Assembly (NCBI GenBank): GCA_038322995.1
Contig: JBBQGM010000103.1
Coordinates: 1 to 15,092 of the forward strand
From: QHXQ01 sp038322995
GTDB taxonomy: Bacteria > Acidobacteriota > Blastocatellia > Pyrinomonadales > Pyrinomonadaceae
DNA length: 15,092 nt
Reading direction: 5' to 3'
In this document: positions 1-6,730 of the stretch, one piece after another
How the letters are laid out: each line of letters begins with the position of its first letter
How positions within the stretch are numbered: the first letter of the stretch is position 1
Translations under genes and position numbers: made by a program
Notes under the pieces: model-generated
The model's input: only the letters and a program-made list of their open reading frames with translations
What the model was told of the DNA's origin: nothing
Database searches by the model: none

Positions 1-100
1 TAAGGGGAACTGCGGAAACGGTGCGCGCATTCTAGCGCGCCGCCTCGTGCGGCTGCAACAAGCGATTAGCCAATCAGTGCGTACACGCCGGGAGCGCGCG

Positions 101-129
101 TTGCCCGGCCGCGCGGTCGTTGTTAGTAT
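101..129 (+). promoter_or_regulatory. Candidate sigma70-type promoter for nadB
   Basis: A TTGCCC box at 101-106 and a TAGTAT box at 124-129 are separated by 17 bp, which fits a housekeeping promoter. It would give a leader of about 20 nt before the nadB ATG at 157. There is no convincing Shine-Dalgarno between the -10 box and the start; the stretch is A-rich (AGAAAAGCAAAAATATT). Further upstream, 23-53 holds two short GC-rich dyads (GCGCGC/GCGCGC and GCCGC/GCGGC) of unknown role. The call rests on spacing and box similarity only. Confidence 0.35.
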
Positions 130-156
130 CTTGGTCAGCAGAAAAGCAAAAATATT

Positions 157-1761
157 ATGCGACAGGATACCGACTTCATCGTTGTTGGCAGCGGCATCGC
201 GGGCTTGCGGGCCGCGCTTGAGATCGCGGGCGCGGGCGCGCGGGTCGCGGTCTTAACGAAAGAACGTACGGGCGAATCGAACACGGAGTATGCGCAAGGC
301 GGCGTGGCGGTCGCGTTGGCGGAAGACGACGAGGTCGAGTTGCATGAAGCCGACACGCTCAATGCGGGCGCGGGGTTATGCGACGCGGCGGCTGTGCGCG
401 TACTCGTCGCGGACGGGCGACGCTACATGCGCGAGTTGATCGCGTGGGGCACAGAGTTCGACCGCGCCGACGGCCGCCTGTTATTCACGCAAGAGGCCGC
501 GCACTCGCGCCGTCGCATCCTGCACGCGCATGGCGATGCCACGGGCCACGAAATTGTCCGCGCGCTCGTCGCCCGTGCAGCGGCCGAACCGTTGATCGAA
601 TTCTGGCCGCACGCGGGCGTCGCCGATTTGTTGCTGGCAGACGGCCGCTGTTGCGGCGTGCGTTTTCTCGATCCACGCGTGCGTGCGTCGCGTGAGTTGC
701 GGGCCCGCGCCGTCTTGCTCGCATCGGGCGGCGCGGGCCAGGTCTTTCAGCATACGACCAATCCGCCGGGCGCGACCGGCGACGGCATGGCGATGGCTTA
801 TCGCGCGGGCGCGGAATTGGCCGATATGGAGTTTGTGCAATTTCACCCGACGGCCTTGAACGTTGCAGCCGCACCGCGTTTTCTGTTGTCTGAAGCGATG
901 CGCGGTGAGGGCGGCGTGTTGTTGAATGAGGCGGGCCGGCGCTTCATGGGGCGCTATCACGAGCGCGCGGAACTGGCCCCGCGCGACGTGGTCAGCCGCG
1001 CCATCGTCGCTGAACTCAGGCGCACCGCGACGCGCACCGTCTATCTCGACATGACCGCGCTCGACGCGCGCTTCTTGCGCGCCCGCTTCCCAAAAATCTA
1101 CGCGACGTGTTTGCAGCACGGCATCGATCTCACGCGCACGCCCGTGCCCGTCTCGCCCGCCGCGCACTACTCGATGGGCGGCGTGCGCACAGACCTCAAT
1201 GGGCGCACGACCGTCGCCGGTCTCTACGCGGCCGGCGAAGTGGCCTGCACCGGCGTCCACGGCGCGAACCGGCTGGCGTCGAATTCATTGCTCGAAGGTC
1301 TCGTCTTCGGCGCACGCGCGGGCGCGGCGGCCGTGGCGGACGGCGCGCAGACAACATTACCGGTAACTGCGTTAAGCGCGCCCGTGCAGACAGACGAGCC
1401 GGACGACTGGCGCGGCGGCGGGATCGCACTCGCGGTCGGCAAGCGCGTGCGGCGCGTGATGTGGGAGCGCGTCGGCATCCTGCGCACGCGCGCGTCGCTC
1501 GTGCGTGCGCTCGCCGAGTTTGAGCGCATCGCGCACGCCACCTTGCGTGCGCCCTCGCGCAACTTCCTCACCGTCGCCACGCTCATCACCCGTGCCGCGC
1601 TCTGGCGCGAAGAGTCGCGCGGCGCACACTACCGGCTCGATTTCCTCACCCGCGACGACGCGCGCTGGCGCGTGCATTCGATTACGCGGATGGACGCTGA
1701 CATAGCTACGAGCAAAGAAATAGCTTTTACCGGAAAGATCGGCGGCTTACCCATGTTCTGA
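157..1761 (+). CDS. nadB: L-aspartate oxidase NadB
   Basis: This 534-residue flavoprotein oxidises L-aspartate to iminoaspartate, the first step of de novo NAD synthesis. NadA then makes quinolinate. The N-terminus has the FAD-binding GSGIAGL (residues 11-17), followed by SNTEYAQGGVAVA (41-53), a signature of the succinate dehydrogenase/fumarate reductase flavoprotein family. QFHPTA (His230), PRDVVSRA (Arg276), AAHYSMGG (His337) and GANRLASNSLLE (Arg372) correspond to the substrate-site His244, Arg290, His351 and Arg386 of E. coli NadB at a constant offset of 14. The QEAAHSRR segment (113-119) matches the aspartate-specific capping region. The last 130 residues are the expected helical C-terminal domain. 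Length is normal for the family. The ATG at 157 was chosen because GSGIAG lies the usual distance downstream. No nadA or nadC is in the window; they could lie upstream of the left edge. Confidence 0.95.
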   Translation: MRQDTDFIVVGSGIAGLRAALEIAGAGARVAVLTKERTGESNTEYAQGGVAVALAEDDEVELHEADTLNAGAGLCDAAAVRVLVADGRRYMRELIAWGTEFDRADGRLLFTQEAAHSRRRILHAHGDATGHEIVRALVARAAAEPLIEFWPHAGVADLLLADGRCCGVRFLDPRVRASRELRARAVLLASGGAGQVFQHTTNPPGATGDGMAMAYRAGAELADMEFVQFHPTALNVAAAPRFLLSEAMRGEGGVLLNEAGRRFMGRYHERAELAPRDVVSRAIVAELRRTATRTVYLDMTALDARFLRARFPKIYATCLQHGIDLTRTPVPVSPAAHYSMGGVRTDLNGRTTVAGLYAAGEVACTGVHGANRLASNSLLEGLVFGARAGAAAVADGAQTTLPVTALSAPVQTDEPDDWRGGGIALAVGKRVRRVMWERVGILRTRASLVRALAEFERIAHATLRAPSRNFLTVATLITRAALWREESRGAHYRLDFLTRDDARWRVHSITRMDADIATSKEIAFTGKIGGLPMF

Positions 1762-1807
1762 TTTCTAAATCAGGACGCGCGACATTGGGCTGCAAAGGAA
1801 CACTATC

Positions 1808-1892
1808 CACCAAACCACACGAAACAGCACGACCCAAAGACGAGTAGCTTCGTGGGTTTTGCTTCGTGTTGATTCGTGTAATTTCGTTGGTG
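1808..1892. repeat. Imperfect inverted repeat of CACGAA words, nadB-nfi spacer
   Basis: The spacer between nadB and nfi holds a long imperfect palindrome. The left arm begins CACCAA at 1808 and runs through CACACGAAACAGCACGA to 1832. The right arm, read in reverse complement from about 1892, starts CACCAACGAAATTACACGA and continues ATCAACACGA. The ACACGAA and CACGA words match in the same order, so 13 of 15 bases pair in the core, with small insertions elsewhere. The arms are built from the tandem word CACGAA. No T-tract follows, so this is probably an intergenic repeat and not a plain terminator. It sits just upstream of the nfi ribosome binding site. Confidence 0.6.
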
Positions 1893-1929
1893 ATGGTTTT
1901 CCCTGTCCTACGGGCACAACGTTCGATTC

Positions 1930-1935
1930 AAGGAG
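1930..1935 (+). promoter_or_regulatory. Ribosome binding site deciding the nfi start
   Basis: AAGGAG lies 10 nt before the ATG at 1946. An in-frame TTG at 1859 would add 29 residues, but it lies inside the CACGAA repeat, has no Shine-Dalgarno, and the added residues show no family similarity. Confidence 0.75.
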
Positions 1936-1945
1936 ACGCTGCTTT

Positions 1946-2641
1946 ATGGCAAGCTATGAACAGCTTCACGATTGGAAACTGACGCCGCGCGAGGCGGTCG
2001 AGTTGCAGAAAAGTTTGCGCGAGCGGGTGCGGATCGCACCGCTCGCGCGCAAGATCGAGACGGTCGCGGGTGCGGATATTTCGTTCAATAAATTCTCGCC
2101 GGTGATGTACGCGGGCGTGGTCGTGTTGCGGCTGCCGACGCTCGAAGTGGTGGAAGAGGTCGGCGTGGTGAGCGAGACGGCGTTTCCATATGTGCCGGGG
2201 TTGCTGTCGTTTCGTGAGTCGCCGTTGGTGCTGGAGGCGTGGGCGAAGTTAAAGACTGAGCCGGACGCGGTCATGTTCGACGGGCAGGGCATCGCGCACC
2301 CGCGCCGCGTCGGTATCGCGTCGCACGTTGGACTACTGATTGAGCGGCCGACGTTCGGCTGCGCTAAGTCGGTGCTGGTTGGCAAGTATGAGGAGCCGGC
2401 CCAGGCGCGCGGGGAGTGGACGCCGCTCGTTGATCCGAAGAACGACGAGACGGTTGGCGCGGCGCTCAGGACGAAAACGAACGTGCAACCGATCTTCGTC
2501 TCGCCAGGCCACTTGATCGATCTCGCGGGTGCCATCGAGCTCACGCTTCGATGCGACGGCGGCTATCGCCAACCCGAGCCGACGCGCCGCGCACATCATC
2601 TCGTCAACGCGCTCCGGCGCGGCGAGCGCAAGCCAAACTGA
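1946..2641 (+). CDS. nfi: Endonuclease V (deoxyinosine 3'-endonuclease)
   Basis: This 231-residue nuclease cuts the second phosphodiester bond 3' of deoxyinosine and starts repair of deaminated adenine in the cytoplasm. Catalytic residues are all in place: Asp44 in VAGADISF, Glu91 in YVPGLLSFRESP (82-93), Asp112 in FDGQGIAHPRR (111-121), and His217/218 near the C-terminus after PEPTRRA. Lys141 in GCAKSVL matches the conserved lysine of the active site. YVPG is the wedge that holds the strands apart at the lesion. Length equals the bacterial norm of about 225. The start at 1946 follows a good AAGGAG. The gene is downstream of nadB on the same strand with a 184-nt spacer full of repeat sequence, so it is probably transcribed separately. 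It converges on the GWxTD gene. Confidence 0.93.
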   Translation: MASYEQLHDWKLTPREAVELQKSLRERVRIAPLARKIETVAGADISFNKFSPVMYAGVVVLRLPTLEVVEEVGVVSETAFPYVPGLLSFRESPLVLEAWAKLKTEPDAVMFDGQGIAHPRRVGIASHVGLLIERPTFGCAKSVLVGKYEEPAQARGEWTPLVDPKNDETVGAALRTKTNVQPIFVSPGHLIDLAGAIELTLRCDGGYRQPEPTRRAHHLVNALRRGERKPN

Positions 2642-2648
2642 AAATGTT

Positions 2649-2679
2649 AAGGGCGGCAAGCTTGCAACTTGCCGCCCTT
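2649..2679. terminator. Symmetric hairpin between convergent nfi and GWxTD genes
   Basis: AAGGGCGGCAAG (2649-2660) pairs perfectly over 12 bp with CTTGCCGCCCTT (2668-2679) around a 7-nt loop. It lies 8 nt after the nfi stop and 25 nt after the GWxTD stop. On the minus strand it is followed by AACATTTT; on the plus strand the trailing sequence is less T-rich. A bidirectional terminator is the simplest reading, though the U-tracts are weak and it could be a dispersed palindrome serving that role. Confidence 0.6.
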
Positions 2680-2704
2680 GCTTCATATTCATCCCGGTGC
2701 GCGT

Positions 2705-4327
2705 TTACTGCACAATCGTGAACTTAGCTGACTGTTCCAGCGACTGGCCTGAGACGTGATCCTTAATGCGGATCGTGACTCCGTAGTTACCGGGCAGGAG
2801 CTTGGTCGAATCGAGCAGGCGCGCCAGCGTCAGGCGCTGGCCGGCGTCGCTCATGCCGCGCCAGTCTTCGGTCAGTTTGCCGATCTCTTTGCCGTCGTGC
2901 AGCAGCACATATTCGGCATCGACGGCCGGGCGCAGGGTCGTCTGATCGACGCCCGCATTATAGACCTGCAAATAGACGCCCACCGGCTCGCCGCGATGGA
3001 ACACGCCCGCCACGTTCGGGATCACTTTGAACTGCCCGATGGTGAACATGCCGACTGGAATTTGATCGCCGAGCGCTTGCAGCTTGGCGGCTAAGAGCAG
3101 CGTCGAGGTCGAGAGTTGTTTGGGATCATACTTCGGCACGGTGAAGCCCTGATGCTTGACCTGCTGCGCACCGCTGTTGATGTCGCGCACGATTATGTCC
3201 ACTTTGTACGTGCCCGGCGGCAATGGCACAACCTTGCCGTAGGCCGATTTGCGCCCCTTCGCATCAACGAGTTCTTCAGCGGTCGCGTCGGTTGTGACCG
3301 CGTCCTCGAAGGCGCTCACGCGGCGGCTGTTGACCGCCGTGATGCGGCCGACAATGTTCATCTGCGCCCGCTGGATGCCGCCCACCTCTTTGAAGGTCAA
3401 ATCCTTGTTCTCAGTCTGGATGGTGAAGGCCGTCATGACGCTCTCGTCCGACCGGCGGAAGAAGTCCACGCGCAGGTCGAAATCGAGCGGACTGTCCTCG
3501 ATCAAACTGGTGGTTGACAGGATGCCGGCCAATTCGGTGTTGTGAATGACCGGCGGCTTGCTCAAATTAGCGATTTGTTGCAGGCGCGAGAACGGACTGT
3601 CCTGCTCGCGTTGATAGGGTGCGCCGACGGTCACACGACTGGTCTTGCTCTCCAAGCCTAATTGCTCGCGCAGCGTCAATCCTGCGCCGGGAACGTAGAG
3701 TAGGGCGTCTTTCTCGTCGGGCGAACGGGCGATGCGATACTCGCCCGACCCGGTCGGATCAACGAACTCGATCTCGACGCCGGAGCCGACGCCCTCGATG
3801 TAGCGATAAAACCAACGCTCGAACGGATAGGTCGAAGTCGAACCGCCACCCTCGTAAGACTCGCGCTCGTAGGGTCCGCCCGCCGGGTGCGACTCAAGCT
3901 CGTCGGGCTTACCGTAGGTGATGTAGATGCGGCCGCGGTCGGTCTTCCAGCCGGGGATGCCAGAGGCGTAGTGCTCGTTGGCGTAGGCGATGCGCTCGTA
4001 GTAGGTCTCTTTGAACTCGTTCTCTTCTGTGTCCGGGTCAGGATCGCGCCGTTGCCAGAAGCCTTCGATGAAGGCCTCGCGTTCCTCGTCGGTCTGGAGG
4101 TGCTTGAAGATTTCGCGCTCCTTGTCCGTGATGATGTAGTTCACATCATTATTGACCCAGTCCTTGTAAATCTTCTTGACCTCTTCCTTCTTGTTGCGCT
4201 CGCGCGACATCACGTCCTGCGCGTCGCTCTGTTTTTTCTTTTGCTGCGCCGGGACAACGGGCGCGTTGAGCGTCAGGGCGAGCAGCGCAAGCGGCAAAGC
4301 GCGGAGGCGAATGGGACGAGCCATCAT
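2705..4327 (-). CDS. Secreted GWxTD-domain protein
   Basis: This 540-residue exported protein carries the GWxTD domain, a family of unknown function that I associate mainly with Acidobacteriota and related phyla. A signal peptide covers residues 1-27 (RPIRLR, hydrophobic core LPLALLALTL, cleavage at VPA/QQ). A charged helical stretch (KKEEVKKIYKDWV) leads to the core: FWQRRDPDPDTEENEF (90-105), GWKTD (126-130), RGRIYITYGKPDELESHP (131-148), then PFERWFYRY and GVEIEFVDPTGSGEYRIA. The C-terminal 300 residues look like beta-sandwich modules (PLPPGTYKVDIIVRDINSG; LLPGNYGVTIRIKDHVSG). The start is the first of two adjacent ATGs, with AGGAG 7 nt upstream; the longer 583-residue reading would bury the signal peptide. 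A strong promoter and a long leader precede it. It stands alone, after tatC, and the signal peptide has no twin arginine, so Sec export is likely. Role unknown. Confidence 0.88.
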   Translation of the reverse strand: MMARPIRLRALPLALLALTLNAPVVPAQQKKKQSDAQDVMSRERNKKEEVKKIYKDWVNNDVNYIITDKEREIFKHLQTDEEREAFIEGFWQRRDPDPDTEENEFKETYYERIAYANEHYASGIPGWKTDRGRIYITYGKPDELESHPAGGPYERESYEGGGSTSTYPFERWFYRYIEGVGSGVEIEFVDPTGSGEYRIARSPDEKDALLYVPGAGLTLREQLGLESKTSRVTVGAPYQREQDSPFSRLQQIANLSKPPVIHNTELAGILSTTSLIEDSPLDFDLRVDFFRRSDESVMTAFTIQTENKDLTFKEVGGIQRAQMNIVGRITAVNSRRVSAFEDAVTTDATAEELVDAKGRKSAYGKVVPLPPGTYKVDIIVRDINSGAQQVKHQGFTVPKYDPKQLSTSTLLLAAKLQALGDQIPVGMFTIGQFKVIPNVAGVFHRGEPVGVYLQVYNAGVDQTTLRPAVDAEYVLLHDGKEIGKLTEDWRGMSDAGQRLTLARLLDSTKLLPGNYGVTIRIKDHVSGQSLEQSAKFTIVQ

Positions 4328-4439
4328 GGTAGAACTCCTGTGCAAATATGAACGGTTAACTGTGTTGGCGCGCGGGCGGCGCGCAAGGGAAAACTTCTGT
4401 CCGGTGCCAACCCTCGGATCGTGAAAACGGCGACGCCCG

Positions 4440-4493
4440 TTGGCGCAAGCGGACAAGCAATCTGCTGAAACGACAACACGACAGCAGCGCCAA
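4440..4493 (-). promoter_or_regulatory. Two-tier leader hairpin at the 5' end of the GWxTD mRNA
   Basis: On the minus-strand transcript, TTGGCGC (4493-4487) can pair with GCGCCAA (4446-4440), and inside it CTGCTG can pair with CAGCAG (4487-4482 with 4467-4462). It begins about 8 nt after the predicted transcription start. It could stabilise the mRNA or be a binding site; it matches no riboswitch class that I recognise. Confidence 0.35.
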
Positions 4494-4507
4494 ACTTTCC
4501 GGGCGGA

Positions 4508-4536
4508 ATTTTAGTGCCTTGGCGGTACATGGTCAA
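4508..4536 (-). promoter_or_regulatory. Strong sigma70-type promoter for the GWxTD gene
   Basis: Read on the minus strand, TTGACC (4536-4531) and TAAAAT (4513-4508) are spaced by exactly 17 bp and match 5 of 6 consensus bases each. This is the best promoter in the window. Initiation would fall near 4501, giving a leader of about 175 nt. It separates the GWxTD gene from tatC. Confidence 0.6.
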
Positions 4537-4703
4537 GATGCGGCAGCCTGCGCCGAAGTTGCCTGAACGGAAGAGGTTAGAGGACAGAGAGTGGTGGCCG
4601 AGGAGAAGAGTTTGCCCACAGAGCGCGGTGGGCCTGATTTCTAGCTGGTTGCAAGGTTCGCCTTTGCTACTTCGTCGCCTGAAGGTTCGCCTCTGAGGTG
4701 GTC

Positions 4704-5771
4704 TCAACTCGTCGTGCGTGGCTTGCCGAAGAGCCAGGCGACGAAGATCGAGATGACGTAGAGGACGAGCATCGGGGCGGCGAAGAGTAGCATGTTCGGC
4801 ACGTCGTTCGTCGGCGAGAGTACGGCGGCGGCGATCAGGATCACGAGCAGTGCCATCTTCCAGATGCGGATCAGGAAACGCGCCGAGACGATACCAATGC
4901 GCGCCAGCACGTAGGTGACGGCCGGCATCTGGAAGATCAGCCCCATGCCGAGCATGACGAGGATAATGAAGTCGAAATAGTCGTCCGCTTTGAGCAGCAG
5001 GCGAAAGTCTTGGCCCAATCCGAGCAGGTAGCGGGCCGCCGGGGGGAAGATGATTTTGTAAGCGAAGGCCGCGCCGATCACGAATGAGATCGTGGAGAGG
5101 CCGATGAACGGCAACGCATAACCGCGCTCGTGCGGGTAGAGTCCGGGCGCGACGAACGCCCAGATTTGCCAGAGCAGAAACGGAATGGACAGACAGATGG
5201 CCGCGTAGAGCGAGACTTTGACGTAGAGCGAGAACGGCTCAAGCGCCGTCGTCACGATCAGCTTGTCGTCGATGCCGGGCAGCGCGTCCGGTTGCGCGGT
5301 TTCGTTCGTCGGTAGGCGCACGCCTTTCGGAATGACGACGCCCCCGGCGATGAGCGGTTCGTCCGTGAACAGGCCCAACTTGCCCGCGCTATCGTGCGCC
5401 ATGCGCGCCTGCACGGATGCGCCGGGCGGGATCACGCTCTGGCCCAGTTTCGTCGCTTCGGGAAAGACATAGCGCCCGGTCTCGTTCTCCTTCATGGCTG
5501 ACAAGGCCATGACCGCCTCTTGCCCGGTCAGACCGGCGAACTGAACCTGACGGCGTTGCGCGTCGGCCAGCGCGGAGCGGACGGGGCGGGCGAGAAAGTT
5601 ATAAATGCGATCAGACACGAACCAGCAGAGCATGAACGCGAGAAAGACGAAGATGATCGAGCGGACGAGTCGGCGGCGCAACTCGTCCAGATGATCGAGG
5701 AACGACATCTGCCCGCCGGGTTGGGCTGAGCCGACTGCGTCGTCGCTTTCGTCTATGAGCGTGGAAGCCAT
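4704..5771 (-). CDS. tatC: Twin-arginine translocase subunit TatC with enlarged first periplasmic loop
   Basis: TatC is the polytopic inner-membrane receptor for twin-arginine signal peptides. SFLDHLDELRRRLVRS (23-38) is the family N-terminus, followed by six membrane segments at roughly 35-56, 182-206, 218-243, 265-290, 303-318 and 326-347. LYPHER (211-216) holds Glu215, the counterpart of E. coli Glu103, and SPTNDVPN matches the last periplasmic loop with Asp323. Two oddities stand out. The protein has 355 residues against about 250 in the family, because the loop between segments 1 and 2 runs from about 58 to 178; the insert contains two similar pieces, SVIPPGASVQA and GVVIPKGVRLP. Also, the position of E. 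coli Glu170 (FEVP) is FQMP here, with Gln281. The gene follows the TatA/B subunit after 27 nt, so the two form an operon. No clear Shine-Dalgarno precedes the ATG, which may depend on coupling. Confidence 0.94.
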   Translation of the reverse strand: MASTLIDESDDAVGSAQPGGQMSFLDHLDELRRRLVRSIIFVFLAFMLCWFVSDRIYNFLARPVRSALADAQRRQVQFAGLTGQEAVMALSAMKENETGRYVFPEATKLGQSVIPPGASVQARMAHDSAGKLGLFTDEPLIAGGVVIPKGVRLPTNETAQPDALPGIDDKLIVTTALEPFSLYVKVSLYAAICLSIPFLLWQIWAFVAPGLYPHERGYALPFIGLSTISFVIGAAFAYKIIFPPAARYLLGLGQDFRLLLKADDYFDFIILVMLGMGLIFQMPAVTYVLARIGIVSARFLIRIWKMALLVILIAAAVLSPTNDVPNMLLFAAPMLVLYVISIFVAWLFGKPRTTS

Positions 5772-5798
5772 GCGGGTGCGGGCGCGGCCGCGGCGCTT

Positions 5799-6209
5799 TT
5801 AGAGCCAGTCGCTTTTGCGCGGTGCAGCGACCGGCGTTTCAGCTTCGAGTGCGGGCGCGGTTGTTACGGGCGCATTGCGCGCGATGATCTCGCCGTCGGC
5901 GGGCGGCGCGGCCAGCGGCGGTACGCTGATGGGTTTGCCAGTGGGCGGCGGTACGGCGGCCGTATCGTCCGCCGCGCCGACCATCGCCTGCCCGATGCGC
6001 TCCTGTTTCTCGACGCGCTCGATGGCGACCTCGCGCTCCCACGTCTGCTTGAAGTCGTCGGAGGCGCGCTTGAACTCGCTCAAACTCTTGCCCAGCGAGC
6101 GACTCAACTCCGGCAGTTTGCGTGGCCCGAACAGAATGAGCGCCGCGACGAGAATAACGAGCAACTCGGTTGTGCCGACGGATTCCAGAAACAGTAGTAA
6201 TGCGTCCAC
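5799..6209 (-). CDS. tatA: Twin-arginine translocase subunit, TatA/TatB family
   Basis: This 136-residue subunit has the TatA/B architecture: a short N-terminus, one membrane helix (GTTELLVILVAALILFG, about 12-28), the hinge GPRKLPEL, an amphipathic helix (SRSLGKSLSEFKRASDDFK) and a charged coil (WEREVAIERVEKQERIG). The remaining 60 residues are Pro/Ala-rich (VPPPTGKPISVPPLAAPPA) and probably disordered. The glutamate inside the membrane helix and the GPRKLP hinge are TatB-like, yet it is the only small subunit beside tatC; it may serve both roles, or another tatA lies elsewhere. The start is GTG at 6209, with GGGGAAG upstream; no ATG is available before the membrane helix. It follows the VOC gene by 80 nt. 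Confidence 0.88.
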   Translation of the reverse strand: MDALLLFLESVGTTELLVILVAALILFGPRKLPELSRSLGKSLSEFKRASDDFKQTWEREVAIERVEKQERIGQAMVGAADDTAAVPPPTGKPISVPPLAAPPADGEIIARNAPVTTAPALEAETPVAAPRKSDWL

Positions 6210-6246
6210 TGGCTAACTCACTTCCCCGGTGTGCGGTGCAAGCTTC

Positions 6247-6319
6247 AACGTCCAAAGTTCAAGTCTGAGTCATTAAATTAGTCTGACACTTAGACGCTTG
6301 GCGGCGCGCTTTGGACGTT
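6247..6319. repeat. Inverted repeat of AACGTCCAAAG reaching into the VOC gene
   Basis: AACGTCCAAAG at 6247-6257 and its exact complement CTTTGGACGTT at 6309-6319 face each other across 51 nt. TTCAA words lie beside both arms. The right arm lies inside the VOC coding sequence and encodes its residues Ala-Asn-Val-Gln, so the end of that protein appears to have been built from, or invaded by, an intergenic repeat. Confidence 0.55.
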
Positions 6320-6715
6320 AGCCGTTGAACTCTGCCCGTCAGTTTGCGCCGGCCCCTCGCCATAATCGGGCGGATAGTAGATGACTTCGACGATCTGCCC
6401 GCCGACGCCCTTCGTGTAGAACGAGACCGTGCGGTCGCGATGCTCTTTGACGGGCCGTTGCTCGCGGCGCGCGGCCTCGTCGAGCGCGGCGCGCGTCTCC
6501 ACCCGCAAGCCCATGTGCGGCGGATGTTTCGAGCCGGGCGCGAGGAGCGCCACACCAAAGCCGCGCGCATCCCTGAGCATCGCCCAATCGTGATACAGCG
6601 TCTCCACGCGAAAGCCCATGCGCTCGTACTCGCGCACGTCGTGCGCTAAATCCGCGCACGGCACAGCGACGTGATCCATCACACCGCCGAAACGTAATTC
6701 CGTCTGCTCTAACAT
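6290..6715 (-). CDS. VOC-superfamily (glyoxalase/dioxygenase fold) protein
   Basis: A single-module, 141-residue protein of the vicinal oxygen chelate superfamily, which includes glyoxalase I, epimerases, dioxygenases and drug-binding proteins. MDHVAVP (13-19) opens the first beta-alpha-beta-beta-beta unit. DWAMLRDARGFGVALLAP forms the following strands, HPPHMGLRVETRAALDEA starts the second unit, and VSFYTKGVGGQIVEVIYYP ends it. His15, His67 and Glu110 occupy the usual metal-ligand positions, so it is probably a metal enzyme; the substrate cannot be told from sequence. The ATG at 6715 is preferred because GAGG lies 7 nt upstream; an in-frame ATG at 6742 lies inside a hairpin. The C-terminal tail after about residue 120 is not part of the fold and is partly encoded by an AACGTCCAAAG repeat. 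It follows the nitroreductase by 79 nt. Confidence 0.85.
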   Translation of the reverse strand: MLEQTELRFGGVMDHVAVPCADLAHDVREYERMGFRVETLYHDWAMLRDARGFGVALLAPGSKHPPHMGLRVETRAALDEAARREQRPVKEHRDRTVSFYTKGVGGQIVEVIYYPPDYGEGPAQTDGQSSTANVQSAPPSV

Positions 6716-6730
6716 GGTATTCCTCAAGCA

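Larger units (their letters stand above)
4328..4703 (-). other. Leader of the GWxTD gene and tatC-GWxTD spacer
   Basis: No gene is supported in these 376 nt. Positions 4328-4501 are the predicted leader of the GWxTD gene and 4508-4536 its promoter. In the rest, AAGGTTCGCCT occurs twice in direct orientation (4653-4663 and 4682-4692). GCCCAC (4614-4619) can pair with GTGGGC (4628-4633) in a weak hairpin about 70 nt after the tatC stop, without a clear U-tract. An open frame crosses the leader on the minus strand (4324-4707) but has no family features and no start signal. Confidence 0.5.

Noticed and set aside
481..1260. 259-codon open frame on the minus strand inside nadB
   Set aside because: It is a shadow frame of a high-GC gene: low-complexity Arg/Ala/His composition, no domain, and fully antisense to a well-supported nadB.
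1859..1945. N-terminal extension of endonuclease V from a TTG
   Set aside because: No ribosome binding site, no family similarity, and it lies within the CACGAA repeat; the ATG at 1946 has AAGGAG.
4328..4456. Longer 583-residue reading of the GWxTD protein
   Set aside because: It would place 43 residues before a clear signal peptide and ignore AGGAG just before the ATG at 4327.
4324..4707. 127-codon frame on the minus strand across the tatC-GWxTD spacer
   Set aside because: No start signal and no domain; it overlaps the GWxTD promoter and leader and ends inside the signal-peptide region.
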